Notes: generated by a model from the letters alone, not told the origin. Positions 34,837-44,401 are shown, counted from the stretch's first letter. The stretch: 64,000 bases of DNA from Thiocystis violacea (GCF_016583575.1 NZ_NRRG01000004.1:62001-126000), one strand, 5' to 3'. Translations and numbers: made by a program.

Positions 34837-35649
34837 ATGACCCAAACCACGGAAGAGGGGCTGGAAACCAGCGGAACGCTGCGGCTGGATCTGAACCAGC
34901 ACCGTTTCGTCGGGCATGGCCGCATCGATCTGCTGCGCCGCATCGGCGAGACGGGCTCGATCTCGCAAGCGGCGCGGTCCATGGCCATGTCCTACAAACA
35001 GGCCTGGGATTCGGTCGATGCCATGAACAACCTCTCGGCGCGGCCCCTGGTTCGGCGCCAGGCTGGCGGGCGTCATGGGGGCGGAACCGAGCTGACGGAC
35101 GAGGGACGACGCCTGATCCTCGTCTACGAGGCCGCCGAGCAGGAGCACCGCCGCTTTCTCGAACGCCTGAGCCGGAGCGTCCAGGATTTCGATCACTTTC
35201 AATCCTTGCTTGGCGTCCTGGGCATGAAGGTCAGTACCCGAAACCATCTGCGCGGTATTGTCGCGGCCATTAAGCCCGGCGCGGTCAACGCCGAGGTGAC
35301 GCTCGACATCAACGGTACCCCATTGGTCGCCATCATCACCAATGAAAGCGTCCAGTCGCTGGGGCTGGCGGTCGGCGTGGAAGCCTTCGCGCTCATCAAG
35401 GCGTCCTTCGTCATCCTGTCCACGGAGGACGGCGGGCTGCGCACCTCGGCGCGCAACCGGCTGTGCGGCACGATCGAGCACATCACCGAGGGCGCGGTCA
35501 ACACCGAGGTGGTGCTGGCGCTCGACGGCGGTACGCGCCTGACCGCCATGATCACCCGCGAAAGCGCGACCGAGCTTGGACTCGCCGAGGGTGATCGCGC
35601 CTGCGCGCTGATCAAGGCGCCGCATGTCATCCTGGCCGTGAGGGACTGA
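34837..35649 (+). CDS. modE: Molybdate-responsive regulator ModE
   Basis: ModE binds molybdate and controls molybdate uptake and molybdoenzyme genes. The 270-residue protein has an N-terminal winged helix (about 20-115: HGRIDLLRRIGETGSISQAARSMAMSYKQAWDSVDAMNN) and two Mop domains (about 130-197 and 202-268: STRNHLRGIVAAIKPGAVNAEVTL, TSARNRLCGTIEHITEGAVNTEVVL). This is the full E. coli-like architecture. The neighbouring nap operon encodes a molybdenum enzyme. modABC is not in the window. Confidence 0.94.
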   Translation: MTQTTEEGLETSGTLRLDLNQHRFVGHGRIDLLRRIGETGSISQAARSMAMSYKQAWDSVDAMNNLSARPLVRRQAGGRHGGGTELTDEGRRLILVYEAAEQEHRRFLERLSRSVQDFDHFQSLLGVLGMKVSTRNHLRGIVAAIKPGAVNAEVTLDINGTPLVAIITNESVQSLGLAVGVEAFALIKASFVILSTEDGGLRTSARNRLCGTIEHITEGAVNTEVVLALDGGTRLTAMITRESATELGLAEGDRACALIKAPHVILAVRD

Positions 35650-35727
35650 ACGAAGCGCTGTCATCACTCAGGTTGGTTCCGGCCAACGCGAATCGCGTCT
35701 GGGATCGCGCCGTTCAGCTTCCGGCCA

Positions 35728-36381
35728 TCAAGGCTGGCGCGCGTTCACCAGCCAGACCGCCGCCTCGACTCGGCTCTTCAGACCAAGCTTTTTGAGAATG
35801 TGTTTGACGTGGACCTTGATGGTCCCGACCGCGACATCGAGTTCGCGGGCGATGAGCTTGTTGCTCCAGCCCTGGGCGAGCCGGTCCAGGATCTCGCGTT
35901 CCCTTGGGGTCAGGTCGGCTTGATCGGGATCCCTGGGGGCCGGGGCGTCGCGCAGCGCTCGGACGAGCAGTTCGGTGAGCCTGGGGCTGATGACGAGTCG
36001 ACCGCGCATGGCCTCGCGCAGCCTCTCCAGAATGTCCTCCGGCTCCATGTCCTTGAGCAGGTAGCCGTCGGCGCCGGCGCGCAGCGCGGCGACGACATCG
36101 CTCTCGGTGTCGGAGACGGTGAGCATGAGGATACGCGCGTCGAGCGACTCGTCGGCGCGCAGCCGTTTGAGGGTCTCGATCCCGTCCAGACCCTTCATGT
36201 CGAGGTCGAGCAGGATGAGGTCGGGCTGGAGTTCATGGGCCAGATCCAATCCGGCGGCACCGTCGGCGGCCTCGCCAACCAGGCGCAACTCGGGTTCCAT
36301 GGCGATCAGGTCCGCTACCCCCTTGCGGAACAGCGGGTGGTCGTCGATGACCAGGACGCGGGTCTCGATGGCTTCGTGCAT
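35728..36381 (-). CDS. narL: NarL-type nitrate response regulator
   Basis: The 217-residue product has a receiver domain (acidic pair in VLVIDDHP, acceptor D59 in LILLDLDMKGLDG, Lys in GYLLKDME) and a LuxR-type helix-turn-helix (about 148-205: LTPREREILDRLAQGWSNKLIARELDVAVGTIKVHVKHILKKL). This matches NarL/NarP. The ATG at 36381 gives the usual N-terminus; longer readings through the narX gene are an out-of-frame shadow. It follows narX by 59 bases. The NarL-type site at 38499-38514 lies upstream of the nap genes. Confidence 0.92.
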   Translation of the reverse strand: MHEAIETRVLVIDDHPLFRKGVADLIAMEPELRLVGEAADGAAGLDLAHELQPDLILLDLDMKGLDGIETLKRLRADESLDARILMLTVSDTESDVVAALRAGADGYLLKDMEPEDILERLREAMRGRLVISPRLTELLVRALRDAPAPRDPDQADLTPREREILDRLAQGWSNKLIARELDVAVGTIKVHVKHILKKLGLKSRVEAAVWLVNARQP

Positions 36382-36440
36382 GCTGTCTCTGCCTCCGGCG
36401 CGGCTCGCGGCGCGCTCGTTCAGGATGATCGCGAAGGCCG

Positions 36441-38360
36441 TCAGCCAGCCCAGTTGAGCCCGCGCGGGCGAAACGCCAGGCTGACGCGGGAACCTCCGGA
36501 TGGTGTGCTCTCGATCTGGATCGAGCCGCCCAGGGTCAGGGCGCGCTCCTTCATGATGGTCATGCCGTAGTGTCCTGGGCCGGGGAGCCTCCCGGCGAGG
36601 CCCTGGCCATCGTCCCTGATCTCGACTCGGATCTCGCCCTCGGCGCTGTCGAGCTGGATCCAGCAGTGTCTCGCCTGGGCATGGCGCGTCACGTTGGAAA
36701 GCGCCTCGCGGATGATCTGCATCACATGGACTTCCTCGTTCGGCGAGAGCAGCCCGGACGGCAGTCGGTCGTCGAGCCGGATCGCGATGTCGGTGCGCCG
36801 GCGGAATTCCTCGACCGTTTCGGCCAGCGCGTTGGCCAGTCCCCGGCCGTCGATCCGCAGCCTGAAGGTCGTCAGCAGCTCGCGCAGTTGACGGTAGGCG
36901 CTGCTGATGCCCTCGCGCATCTCGCTCAGGATCTCCGCGGGGGAGGGCAGCTTTCGATCTGGGGCCGTGGGGGATTCGCGCAGCGCGGCATCCAGGCGCA
37001 CGGCCTGGATCTTGAGGTAGGACAGCGACTGGGCCAGCGAGTCGTGCAGCTCGCGCGCCAGGATGCCGCGCTCCTCGTGCAGGGCCAGGCGTCGCCCTTC
37101 GTGCATCCGGCCCATCAGGCGCAGGGCGGTGGCCAGTTGTCCGGCCAGTGACTCCAGGAGCGGTTGCTGCCAGGGCTCGAGCGTTCTGCCGGGGGCGAGG
37201 GCGACGCGCAGGGTACCGTAAACGCGATCCGGGTCGCGAATCGACAGGCTGGCGATCCGGTTGCTGTCCGACCGAACGCCGTCCGCCGAGTCCAGCCCGA
37301 AGGTCGCGGCCAATTCCGGACCCGCGCACAGACCGCAATCGTGCACGGGGCAGGCCGCAGCCGGCTGGCGGGGTGGAGCCGTGCCGAGGTCGCCTTGTCC
37401 GCGCGGGCGGACGTCATCGCGCAGACAGATGGCCACCTCCGCGAATCCGATCTGGTCGCGGATGTCCTCAATGACCCGATCGAGGACCGCGTCCGTGAGC
37501 GGTGCCTCGTCGAGCGCGCGGCTGGTTCGGTAGAGCAGGGACAGGGATCGATTGGAGCGCTCCAGGTCGCGGGTCTTGTCCGCGACCCGCTCCTCCAGTT
37601 CGCCATAGATTTGGGAGAGCCCCTGGGTCATGAGGTTCATCGCCGCCCCGACCCGCCCCAACTCATCGCCGCCGACGAAGCGCGTGTGGCCTGAGAAATC
37701 GCCGCGCCGGGCGCGGTCGGCGCAGTCGAGCAACTCCGCGAGTGGTTCGACCACCCGGCGCTGGACGACCACCAGGCTGACCAGCACCAGGGCGACCGTC
37801 AGGACGAGCGCGCTGGCCTGGATCCAGCGCAGGAGATCGATGCGATGTTCGGCGCGTTCCTCCAGCATGCGCACCAGGGCGTGGATGTCGTCGACGAAGT
37901 CGTCCATCCGGTCCAGGTAGGCGGTACGTCCGGCGTTCGTCTCGGGGGATTCGGGGGTGGCGTCGATGAACCGCGTCAGGGCGCGGCGCATTTCATTGGT
38001 CCAGCGCCAGCGTACCCGCTCGTAGGCGAGCCGAACCGGGTCGCTAGCGTTGGCTGGAAGCGCCTCCGTGAGCCGAGGGCTGACCAGTCGCTGCTCGTAT
38101 TCCACGACCAGTCGCTTGACCTCGATGCGAGACTCCGGCCGCGATACGCGGTCGTCCGCCAGCGCTACCCCGATTCGGTAGGACTGCATCCGCAGGGTGC
38201 CGGATTGATTCACCGCGGCCGCCATGCCCTGGTTGATTTCCGCGATGAAGATCGAAGTCAGCATGCCGGTTACGCCCAGGGCGATGACCCCGGCCATCAG
38301 GAGCCCCAGGACGATCAGTATGGGATGGCGCGCGGGTCTGGTCGCGCCGGACATCCTCAT
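36441..38360 (-). CDS. narX: NarX-type nitrate/nitrite sensor kinase
   Basis: The 639-residue kinase has two membrane helices (about 13-38 and 180-200) around a periplasmic sensor. Its beginning, residues 46-63 (AAAVNQSGTLRMQSYRIG), matches the NarX P-box that binds nitrate. HAMP follows (about 203-255). A GAF-like central region has a cysteine cluster (C337, C342, C345), which is also characteristic of NarX. The HisKA_3 domain carries phospho-acceptor H439 (ARELHDSLAQSLSYLK), and the ATPase domain is at about 510-635. The start at 38360 has ATG; M3 is an alternative. It is divergent from the regulator and nap genes. Confidence 0.93.
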   Translation of the reverse strand: MRMSGATRPARHPILIVLGLLMAGVIALGVTGMLTSIFIAEINQGMAAAVNQSGTLRMQSYRIGVALADDRVSRPESRIEVKRLVVEYEQRLVSPRLTEALPANASDPVRLAYERVRWRWTNEMRRALTRFIDATPESPETNAGRTAYLDRMDDFVDDIHALVRMLEERAEHRIDLLRWIQASALVLTVALVLVSLVVVQRRVVEPLAELLDCADRARRGDFSGHTRFVGGDELGRVGAAMNLMTQGLSQIYGELEERVADKTRDLERSNRSLSLLYRTSRALDEAPLTDAVLDRVIEDIRDQIGFAEVAICLRDDVRPRGQGDLGTAPPRQPAAACPVHDCGLCAGPELAATFGLDSADGVRSDSNRIASLSIRDPDRVYGTLRVALAPGRTLEPWQQPLLESLAGQLATALRLMGRMHEGRRLALHEERGILARELHDSLAQSLSYLKIQAVRLDAALRESPTAPDRKLPSPAEILSEMREGISSAYRQLRELLTTFRLRIDGRGLANALAETVEEFRRRTDIAIRLDDRLPSGLLSPNEEVHVMQIIREALSNVTRHAQARHCWIQLDSAEGEIRVEIRDDGQGLAGRLPGPGHYGMTIMKERALTLGGSIQIESTPSGGSRVSLAFRPRGLNWAG

Positions 38361-38498
38361 GCCGGTTCCCCGAGCCGTGGCGGGGCTGGATCAAAGGAGG
38401 TATCACCAAAACGTCCGGCGGGGAGTTCAGTAGGCCCGGATGACCAGCCTTGGTGATTGATCGTTAGCGGTTTCAATGGCTTGATCTCTCTGGTCGAC

Positions 38499-38514
38499 TA
38501 CCACCAAGGGGGTA
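38499..38514. promoter_or_regulatory. NarL/NarP-type 7-2-7 site
   Basis: TACCACC, two bases, GGGGGTA forms an inverted pair of heptamers in the 7-2-7 arrangement. Against the TACYYMT consensus the halves match at five and six of seven. It lies between narX and the DNR-type regulator/nap genes, 75 bases before the FNR-like site. Confidence 0.65.
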
Positions 38515-38573
38515 TTTCAGACTGTCTTTCTCGGCCATCCGGCGTCTTGCGTCACTCAGTGGAAAGCCTAGTC

Positions 38574-38587
38574 TTGCCTTGGATCAA
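38574..38587. promoter_or_regulatory. FNR/DNR-like half palindrome
   Basis: TTGCC, four bases, ATCAA compares with the FNR/DNR consensus TTGAT-N4-ATCAA; the right half is perfect and the left keeps TTG. It ends three bases before the ATG at 38590. If functional it would favour a later start for the regulator, for instance GTG at 38638. Confidence 0.45.
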
Positions 38588-38589
38588 GA

Positions 38590-39399
38590 ATGATCAGGCC
38601 CACGACCGCCATGCCACCCGATGAGGAACGCGCCGACGTGAATCGCACGGATCTCGAGAAGACCTGTCTCCCGCTGCTCGAGAAGGTTCCCGGTTTTCGA
38701 TCCCTTCCGCGCGAGGCGTTGCGATCGATCGCGGGCGGCTGCCGTTCGCGCTCCGCGACGCGCGATCAGGTGCTGTGCGAGAAGGGCCAGCGGCTCGACG
38801 GCTTCTACGTGCTGATCAGCGGTCGCGTCAAGCTCGCGGTGCTCTCGTCCGAGGGGGCGGAGCGGGTGCTCGACATCGTGCTGCCGGGTCAGACCTTCGC
38901 CGAGGCGGCGGCCTTTCTCGGTCAGCCTTATCCGCTGCATGCGCAGGCGCTGGCCGATTCGCACCTGCTGTACGTCAAGTTGCCGCGGGTGCGTCGTGCC
39001 ATCGAGCGTTGGCCGGAGGTCGCCTTCAGGATGCTGACTCTCATGGCCGAGCGCACCCAGCGTCTCACCGCCGATCTGGAAGCCTGCTGTCTGCATTCGG
39101 CGGGGCAGCGTATCGCTGGTTTTCTGCTGCGCGAGGCCGAATCGGACTGGCGGGAGGCGGACCAGGGCCGGCTGACCCTGCCGGCCGCCAAGTCGGTGGT
39201 CGCCTCCAGTCTCAATGTGTCCCCCGAGACCTTTTCGCGCGAGTTGCACGGCCTGGCGCGCAAGGGGCTGATCGAGGTGGAGCGCCGCCAGATCCGGATT
39301 CCATCCCTGACGCGGCTGCGGGCCTTGGCCGGCATCGATGGACCTCCTGGGATGGGCGTCGCGAGGGCACCAGTCGACATAGGGGTCCGGCCATCATGA
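38590..39399 (+). CDS. Crp/Fnr-family regulator, DNR-like
   Basis: The product has a cyclic-nucleotide-type sensor domain (about 40-150: GFYVLISGRVKLAVLSSEGAERVLDIVLPGQTFAEAAAFLGQPYPLHAQAL) and a C-terminal helix-turn-helix (about 205-235: AAKSVVASSLNVSPETFSRELHGLARKGLIEVE). The FAEA...F segment and the SPETFSRELH recognition helix resemble DNR of Pseudomonas, which senses nitric oxide. The N-terminal cysteine cluster of oxygen-sensing FNR is absent. The start is uncertain (38590, 38611 or GTG 38638). It overlaps napD by 4 bases, so it is probably co-expressed with the nitrate reductase. Confidence 0.85.
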   Translation: MIRPTTAMPPDEERADVNRTDLEKTCLPLLEKVPGFRSLPREALRSIAGGCRSRSATRDQVLCEKGQRLDGFYVLISGRVKLAVLSSEGAERVLDIVLPGQTFAEAAAFLGQPYPLHAQALADSHLLYVKLPRVRRAIERWPEVAFRMLTLMAERTQRLTADLEACCLHSAGQRIAGFLLREAESDWREADQGRLTLPAAKSVVASSLNVSPETFSRELHGLARKGLIEVERRQIRIPSLTRLRALAGIDGPPGMGVARAPVDIGVRPS

Positions 39400-39755
39400 A
39401 ACGAGAGGATCAGCGTCCGGGCTCGACTCGGGAATCCGATGCCGAGGGGTCTTTGGAGACATCGGATCAGGCCGCGGGCGCGCCGCTCGACGGGGATATC
39501 CTGAGCTGCGTCGTGCGGACTCGGCCCGGTTGGGGGCTGGAGGTCGCCGCTCGGCTGGAGGGTTTGGCCGGCGTCGAGGTCCATGGCGGCACCGAGGTTG
39601 ACAGGCTCGTGGTCACGATCGAAGACGGCACCGGGCACAAGGCGGTCGATCGGCTCGGGTCGTTGACGCTCGTCGAGGGAGTGACCGCCGCCGTTCTCAT
39701 CTATCACTGCGACGGACGCGCCCTGAGCGCGGATCCAGTCACCGCCGAGGGTTGA
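39396..39755 (+). CDS. napD: NapA maturation chaperone NapD
   Basis: NapD binds the Tat signal peptide of NapA and holds export until the cofactor is inserted. The conserved fold is visible in residues 32-110 (LSCVVRTRPGWGLEVAARLEGLAGVEVHG...TLVEGVTAAVLIYH). The 119-residue protein has an extra N-terminal Ser/Glu-rich extension and a short C-terminal tail compared with the roughly 87-residue E. coli protein. Its ATG overlaps the regulator stop as ATGA. napA follows after 69 bases with a good ribosome site. Confidence 0.9.
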   Translation: MKREDQRPGSTRESDAEGSLETSDQAAGAPLDGDILSCVVRTRPGWGLEVAARLEGLAGVEVHGGTEVDRLVVTIEDGTGHKAVDRLGSLTLVEGVTAAVLIYHCDGRALSADPVTAEG

Positions 39756-39824
39756 GGCCGGGCGCACCCCACTCGCGGCCTCGATCCAAGCGAACGCACA
39801 TCGACATCCCAGGAGGAGCCACCC

Positions 39825-42401
39825 GTGACCATGACCCGGCGTGAATTCATCAAGTCCCAGGCGGCATTCGCCGCGGCGGCCGCGGCCGGCGTGGTCCTGC
39901 CGGCGGAGTCGCTCGCCCAGCCCCAGGATCCGCTGGTCGATCCGGGCATCCGCTGGGACAAGGCCCCCTGCCGCTTCTGCGGCACCGGCTGCTCGGTGCT
40001 GGTCGGCGTCAAGGACGGGCATGTGGTCGCCAGCCAGGGCGATCCGGACGCGCCGGTCAATCGGGGCCTGAACTGTATCAAGGGCTATTTCCTGCCCAAG
40101 ATCCTCTATGGTCAGGACCGTCTGACCCAGCCGCTGCTGCGCAAACGCGACGGCAAATTCGCCAAGGACGGCGAGTTCGAGGCGGTGACCTGGGACGAGG
40201 CCTTCAACGTCATGGCCGAGCAATGGAAGAAGTCCATCCGGCGTTCCATGGAAGAGAACGCGGGCAAGACGGTCGATGAGATGACCTCGCGGGTCGGGAT
40301 GTTCGGTTCCGGTCAGTGGACGGTGTGGGAGGGCTACGCCGCCTCCAAGCTGCTCAAGGCCGGGCTGCGCTCCAACAACCTGGACCCCAACGCCCGGCAC
40401 TGTATGGCGACCGCCGTGGTCGGCTTCATGCGCGCCTTCGGGATCGACGAGCCCATGGGCTGTTACGACGATCTGGAGCATGCGGATGTCTTCGTGCTCT
40501 GGGGCGCCAACATGGCCGAGATGCATCCCATCCTCTGGTCACGTCTGACCGATACGCGCCTGTCGCGGCCGGGCTGCGAGGTGCATGTGCTCTCGACCTA
40601 CGAGCATCGCTGCTTCGAGCTGGCCGACAACCCCATCGTCTTCGTCCCCCAGACCGATCTGGCGATCCTCAACTACATCGCCAATTACATCATCGAGACC
40701 AAGTCCTATAACCAGGACTTCATCGACAAGCACGTGCAGTTCGAGACCGCGACCACGGACATCGGCTACGGGCTGCGGCCCGAACATCCGCTGGAGAAGA
40801 AGGCCGCCAACGCGGGCGTCGACAAGAAACTCCCGTCGAGCTTCGAGGAGTTCGCCAAACAGGTCGCGCCCTACACGCTGGAGTACACCGCCAAGCTATC
40901 CGGCGTGCCCCCGGAGAACCTGCTGCGCCTGGCGAAAGCCTACGCGGACCCGAATAAGAAGGTCAGCTCCTTCTGGACCATGGGCTTCAACCAGCACACC
41001 CGGGGCGTCTGGGCCAACAACGGCTGCTACAACATCCATCTGCTGATGGGCAAGATCTCCGAGCCCGGCAACAGCCCCTTCTCGCTCACCGGCCAGCCCT
41101 CGGCCTGCGGGACCGCGCGTGAGGTCGGCACCTTCGCGCACCGTCTGCCGGCGGACCTCGTCGTCACCAAGCCCGAGCATCGCGCCTTCGCCGAGAAGAT
41201 CTGGAAGCTGCCGGACGGGACGGTCCCCGGCAAGATCGGTTATCACGCCGTGCTCATGCACCGCATGATGAAAGACGGCAAGCTCAACTGCTACTGGCAG
41301 ATGTGCAACAACAACATGCAGGCCGCCGCCAACCTCAACGAGGAGTCCTATCCCGGCTGGCGCAACCCGGAGGTCTTCGTCACCGTCTCCGATCCCTATC
41401 CGACCGTCTCGGCCCAGGCGGCCGACCTGGTGCTGCCGACCGCCATGTGGGTCGAGAAGGAAGGCGCCTACGGCAACGCCGAGCGGCGCACCCAGTTCTG
41501 GCGCGAGCAGGTCGCCGCGCCCGGCCAGTCCAAGTCCGATGTCTGGCAGATCATGGAATTCGCCAAGCGCTTCAAGGTGGAGGAGGTCTGGCCGCCCGAG
41601 CTGGTCGAAAAGATGCCGGAATACGCGGGCAAGACACTCTACGAGGTGCTCTATACCAACGGTCAGGTCGATGCCTTTCCCTACGAGGGCCAGATCCTCG
41701 ACGACCGGGGCAACGCCTACCAAAACCATGAGAGCCAGGACTTCGGCTACTACGTGCAAAAGGGTCTGTTCGAGGAATACCGGCGTTTCAACTCCGCCCC
41801 GGACATCATCAAGAAGGGCCATGAGATGGCCGAGTTCCAGCGCTACCACGAGACGCGCGGACTGCGCTGGCCGGTCATCGACGGCAAGGAGACGCTCTGG
41901 CGCTTCCGCGAGGGCTATGACCCTCATGTGCGCGCCTTCAATCCCGAGGTCGCCAAGGGCGATGTCTATTTCTACGGCAACCCCAACGGACGGGCGAACA
42001 TCATCTTCGCACCCTATGAGCCGGCCGCCGAGAGTCCGGACGCCGAGTTCGATCTCTGGCTCTGCACCGGTCGGGTGCTGGAGCACTGGCACTCCGGTTC
42101 CATGACCCGGCGCGTGCCCGAACTCTATCGCGCCGTGCCCGACGCGGTGATCTACATGAGCAAGGAGGACGCCAAACGGCGGCGTCTGCGCGACGGCCAG
42201 GTCGCGGTCATCTCCACCCGGCGCGGCGAGATGAAGGCGCGCATCGAGACCCGAGGGCGCAATCGTCCGCCAGATGGGCTGGTCTTCGTCCCCTGGTTCG
42301 ACGCCAACCGGTTGGTCAACAAGCTGACCCTGGACGCGACCGATCCGCTGTCGAAAGAGACGGATTACAAAAAATGCGCGTGCAAGGTGGTGCGGGCTTG
42401 A
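39825..42401 (+). CDS. napA: Periplasmic nitrate reductase catalytic subunit NapA
   Basis: NapA reduces nitrate to nitrite in the periplasm using a molybdenum bis-MGD centre and a 4Fe-4S cluster. The Tat signal (TRREFIK near residues 4-10, then an Ala-rich core) is at the N-terminus. The Fe-S ligands are C49, C52, C56 and C84 (CRFCGTGC...LNCIKG), and the likely Mo ligand is C193 ([12 protein letters not shown]). I chose GTG at 39825 because AGGAGGAG lies six bases upstream; ATG at 39831 is the alternative. Length 858 is typical (about 830). It is the core of the napDAGHBC operon. Confidence 0.97.
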   Translation: MTMTRREFIKSQAAFAAAAAAGVVLPAESLAQPQDPLVDPGIRWDKAPCRFCGTGCSVLVGVKDGHVVASQGDPDAPVNRGLNCIKGYFLPKILYGQDRLTQPLLRKRDGKFAKDGEFEAVTWDEAFNVMAEQWKKSIRRSMEENAGKTVDEMTSRVGMFGSGQWTVWEGYAASKLLKAGLRSNNLDPNARHCMATAVVGFMRAFGIDEPMGCYDDLEHADVFVLWGANMAEMHPILWSRLTDTRLSRPGCEVHVLSTYEHRCFELADNPIVFVPQTDLAILNYIANYIIETKSYNQDFIDKHVQFETATTDIGYGLRPEHPLEKKAANAGVDKKLPSSFEEFAKQVAPYTLEYTAKLSGVPPENLLRLAKAYADPNKKVSSFWTMGFNQHTRGVWANNGCYNIHLLMGKISEPGNSPFSLTGQPSACGTAREVGTFAHRLPADLVVTKPEHRAFAEKIWKLPDGTVPGKIGYHAVLMHRMMKDGKLNCYWQMCNNNMQAAANLNEESYPGWRNPEVFVTVSDPYPTVSAQAADLVLPTAMWVEKEGAYGNAERRTQFWREQVAAPGQSKSDVWQIMEFAKRFKVEEVWPPELVEKMPEYAGKTLYEVLYTNGQVDAFPYEGQILDDRGNAYQNHESQDFGYYVQKGLFEEYRRFNSAPDIIKKGHEMAEFQRYHETRGLRWPVIDGKETLWRFREGYDPHVRAFNPEVAKGDVYFYGNPNGRANIIFAPYEPAAESPDAEFDLWLCTGRVLEHWHSGSMTRRVPELYRAVPDAVIYMSKEDAKRRRLRDGQVAVISTRRGEMKARIETRGRNRPPDGLVFVPWFDANRLVNKLTLDATDPLSKETDYKKCACKVVRA

Positions 42402-42487
42402 TTGACGTCGCCCTGGGATCGCTGAGTTGCACTCGGCTCCCTGGCCTTCGCTCCTAAACCTCGTCCAGATTGAGCTTCGGAGCTTGG

Positions 42488-42553
42488 AGGATGGGCACGC
42501 CCGGCCAACGTTGGCGCCAGACCAAACCTTGGAGCACGGGCTTTGCCCATCCT
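42488..42553. repeat. Dispersed GGATGGG palindrome, copy 3
   Basis: The arms AGGATGGGCA (42488-42497) and TGCCCATCCT (42544-42553) are identical to those at 31161-31192, but flank a larger 46-base interior, which holds another short palindrome (GTTGGCGCC region). It sits in the 171-base gap between napA and napG, the only large gap in the operon. Confidence 0.75.
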
Positions 42554-42572
42554 ACGAACTGAAACCGTCCCC

Positions 42573-43439
42573 ATGACCAGCGAACGCCAAAAGACCGGCA
42601 CGACCCTGAACCGTCGCCAGTTCATCACGGGCGTGATGAAGACGGCCTGTGGCGTCGGTCTGTTCGGGCTGGGGCTGGGACTCTACAGCCAGCGGGCTTC
42701 GAGCCTGCCGGCCTGGGCCATCCGTCCACCGGGGGCGGTGCCGGAGGATGATTTCAATGGGGCCTGTATTCGCTGCGGTCTCTGCGTGCGCGACTGTCCC
42801 TTCGACATGCTGCATCTGGCCGAGCTGGGTCAGGACATTCCGACCGGAACGCCGTATTTCATCGCCCGCGAGGCCGGTTGCGAGATGTGCGAGGACATCC
42901 CCTGTGTCGCCGCTTGCCCGACCAATGCGCTCGATCACGCCCTGACCGATATCCGCAAGGCCGACATGGGGCTCGCGGTGCTGATCGATCAGGAGAACTG
43001 CATCGCCTTCCAGGGGCTGCGCTGCGAGGTCTGCTTCAACGTCTGCCCGGTCCGGGGCGAGGCGATCACGCTCGACATGCAGCACAACGAGCGCTCGGGC
43101 AAGCATGCACGCTTCATCCCGGTGGTTCACTCGGCGCATTGCACCGGCTGCGGCAAGTGCGAGGAGGTCTGCATCCTTGACGAGGCGGCGATCAAGGTGC
43201 TGCCGCGCCATCTGGCCAAGGGGCAGCTCGGGGCGCATTACCGCTTGGGCTGGGAGCAGAAGCGGCAGGCGGGCGAGGCGCTGGTCACGCCGGATGCCGA
43301 GCACCGCTATAACCTGCCCGAGGGCATGGGGTACGAACATGGCGGGCGGGGGCTGATTGAGGAGGCCGCGCCCGGTCAACCGGCGAGCCCGGTCCCGGAT
43401 AACCCGCTGGACTCGCTCAACCGCAAAGGGGCGCTCTAG
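42573..43439 (+). CDS. napG: Ferredoxin-type quinol dehydrogenase component NapG
   Basis: NapG is a periplasmic iron-sulfur protein that, with membrane-bound NapH, passes quinol electrons to the Nap system. The ATG at 42573 gives 288 residues with a Tat-type N-terminus (NRRQFITGVMKTACG). Four 4Fe-4S motifs follow: CIRCGLCVRDCP, CEMCEDIPCVAACP, CIAFQGLRCEVCFNVCP and CTGCGKCEEVC. This arrangement is diagnostic of NapG/MauM proteins. The next gene, napH, starts immediately after its stop. Confidence 0.94.
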   Translation: MTSERQKTGTTLNRRQFITGVMKTACGVGLFGLGLGLYSQRASSLPAWAIRPPGAVPEDDFNGACIRCGLCVRDCPFDMLHLAELGQDIPTGTPYFIAREAGCEMCEDIPCVAACPTNALDHALTDIRKADMGLAVLIDQENCIAFQGLRCEVCFNVCPVRGEAITLDMQHNERSGKHARFIPVVHSAHCTGCGKCEEVCILDEAAIKVLPRHLAKGQLGAHYRLGWEQKRQAGEALVTPDAEHRYNLPEGMGYEHGGRGLIEEAAPGQPASPVPDNPLDSLNRKGAL

Positions 43440-44381
43440 ATGAACGCCTTTCCCGGCCAGACCGCGCGCGCGGAGCAGGGCTGGCTCAAGGCGCACAAAT
43501 GGCTGCTGCTGCGGCGCGCCAGTCAGCTCGGCCTCCTGGCGGTCTTTCTGTTGGGGCCGCTGGCCGGGATCTGGATCGTGACCGGCAACCTGTCCGCGAG
43601 CCTGACCATGGGCGTTCTGCCGCTCACCGATCCGCTGCTGCTCGCGCAGTCGATGCTTTCGGGGGCCTGGCCGATCGCGAGCGGTCTGATCGGCGCGCTC
43701 ATCGTGCTGGTCTTCTACGCCCTGGTCGGCGGGCGGGTCTTTTGCTCCTGGGTCTGTCCGGTCAATCTGGTGACGGATCTGGCCGCCTGGCTGGGTCGCC
43801 GCCTCGACATCCGCGCCGGCGGGCGGATCTCGCGCGATCTACGCTACTGGTTGCTGGGCCTGGTGCTGCTGTTCCCGCTCGCGACCGGCGTCATCGTCTG
43901 GGAATACGTCAACCCGGTCTCCATGGCCCATCGCGGCCTCATTTTCGGCATGGGCTGGGGCTGGACGTTGCTGCTCGCGGTCTTTCTTTACGACCTCTTC
44001 GTGGTGCGTCGGGGCTGGTGCGGCCATCTCTGCCCGGTGGGGGCCTTTTATGGCCTGATCGGGGTCAAGCCTGCCGTGCGGGTCGCGGCGGCGGGGCGGG
44101 CGCGCTGCGACGATTGCATGGATTGCTTCAACATCTGCCCGGAGCCACAGGTCATCAAGCCGGCCCTGAAGGGCGCGGCCCAGGGGATCGGGCCGCTCAT
44201 CGGCGATATCCACTGCACCAATTGCGGGCGCTGTATCGATGTGTGTAGCAAGGACGTGTTTCGTTTCACGCTCGGCTACCGGCGGCGGCCCGACATCGCC
44301 CCGCGCGCGTCCGGCGGCGATGGGGCGAAAACGGTGGCATCCGGCACGGATGTCCCGATCCCAGGCCGCGCATCCAGTTAA
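43440..44381 (+). CDS. napH: Membrane quinol dehydrogenase component NapH
   Basis: NapH is a membrane protein with four to five predicted helices and cytoplasmic iron-sulfur motifs: CSWVCPVNLVTDLAAWLG, GWCGHLCPVGAFYGLIG, CDDCMDCFNICPEP and CTNCGRCIDVC. The first two are the CxxxCP pairs of NapH-type proteins. The 313-residue length is normal. The start codon directly follows the napG stop (TAGATG). It is followed by napB after 20 bases. Confidence 0.94.
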   Translation: MNAFPGQTARAEQGWLKAHKWLLLRRASQLGLLAVFLLGPLAGIWIVTGNLSASLTMGVLPLTDPLLLAQSMLSGAWPIASGLIGALIVLVFYALVGGRVFCSWVCPVNLVTDLAAWLGRRLDIRAGGRISRDLRYWLLGLVLLFPLATGVIVWEYVNPVSMAHRGLIFGMGWGWTLLLAVFLYDLFVVRRGWCGHLCPVGAFYGLIGVKPAVRVAAAGRARCDDCMDCFNICPEPQVIKPALKGAAQGIGPLIGDIHCTNCGRCIDVCSKDVFRFTLGYRRRPDIAPRASGGDGAKTVASGTDVPIPGRASS

Positions 44382-44401
44382 CCGATAAGGCGGAGAGAGC
44401 C

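Noticed and set aside
36382-37338. Long 5' extension of narL through narX
   Set aside because: Composition is Arg/Pro-rich without domain similarity; the NarL N-terminus begins at the internal ATG (36381).
38928-40526. 532-codon minus-strand frame opposite the regulator, napD and napA
   Set aside because: Antisense shadow of three conserved coding sequences; no start signal or domain.
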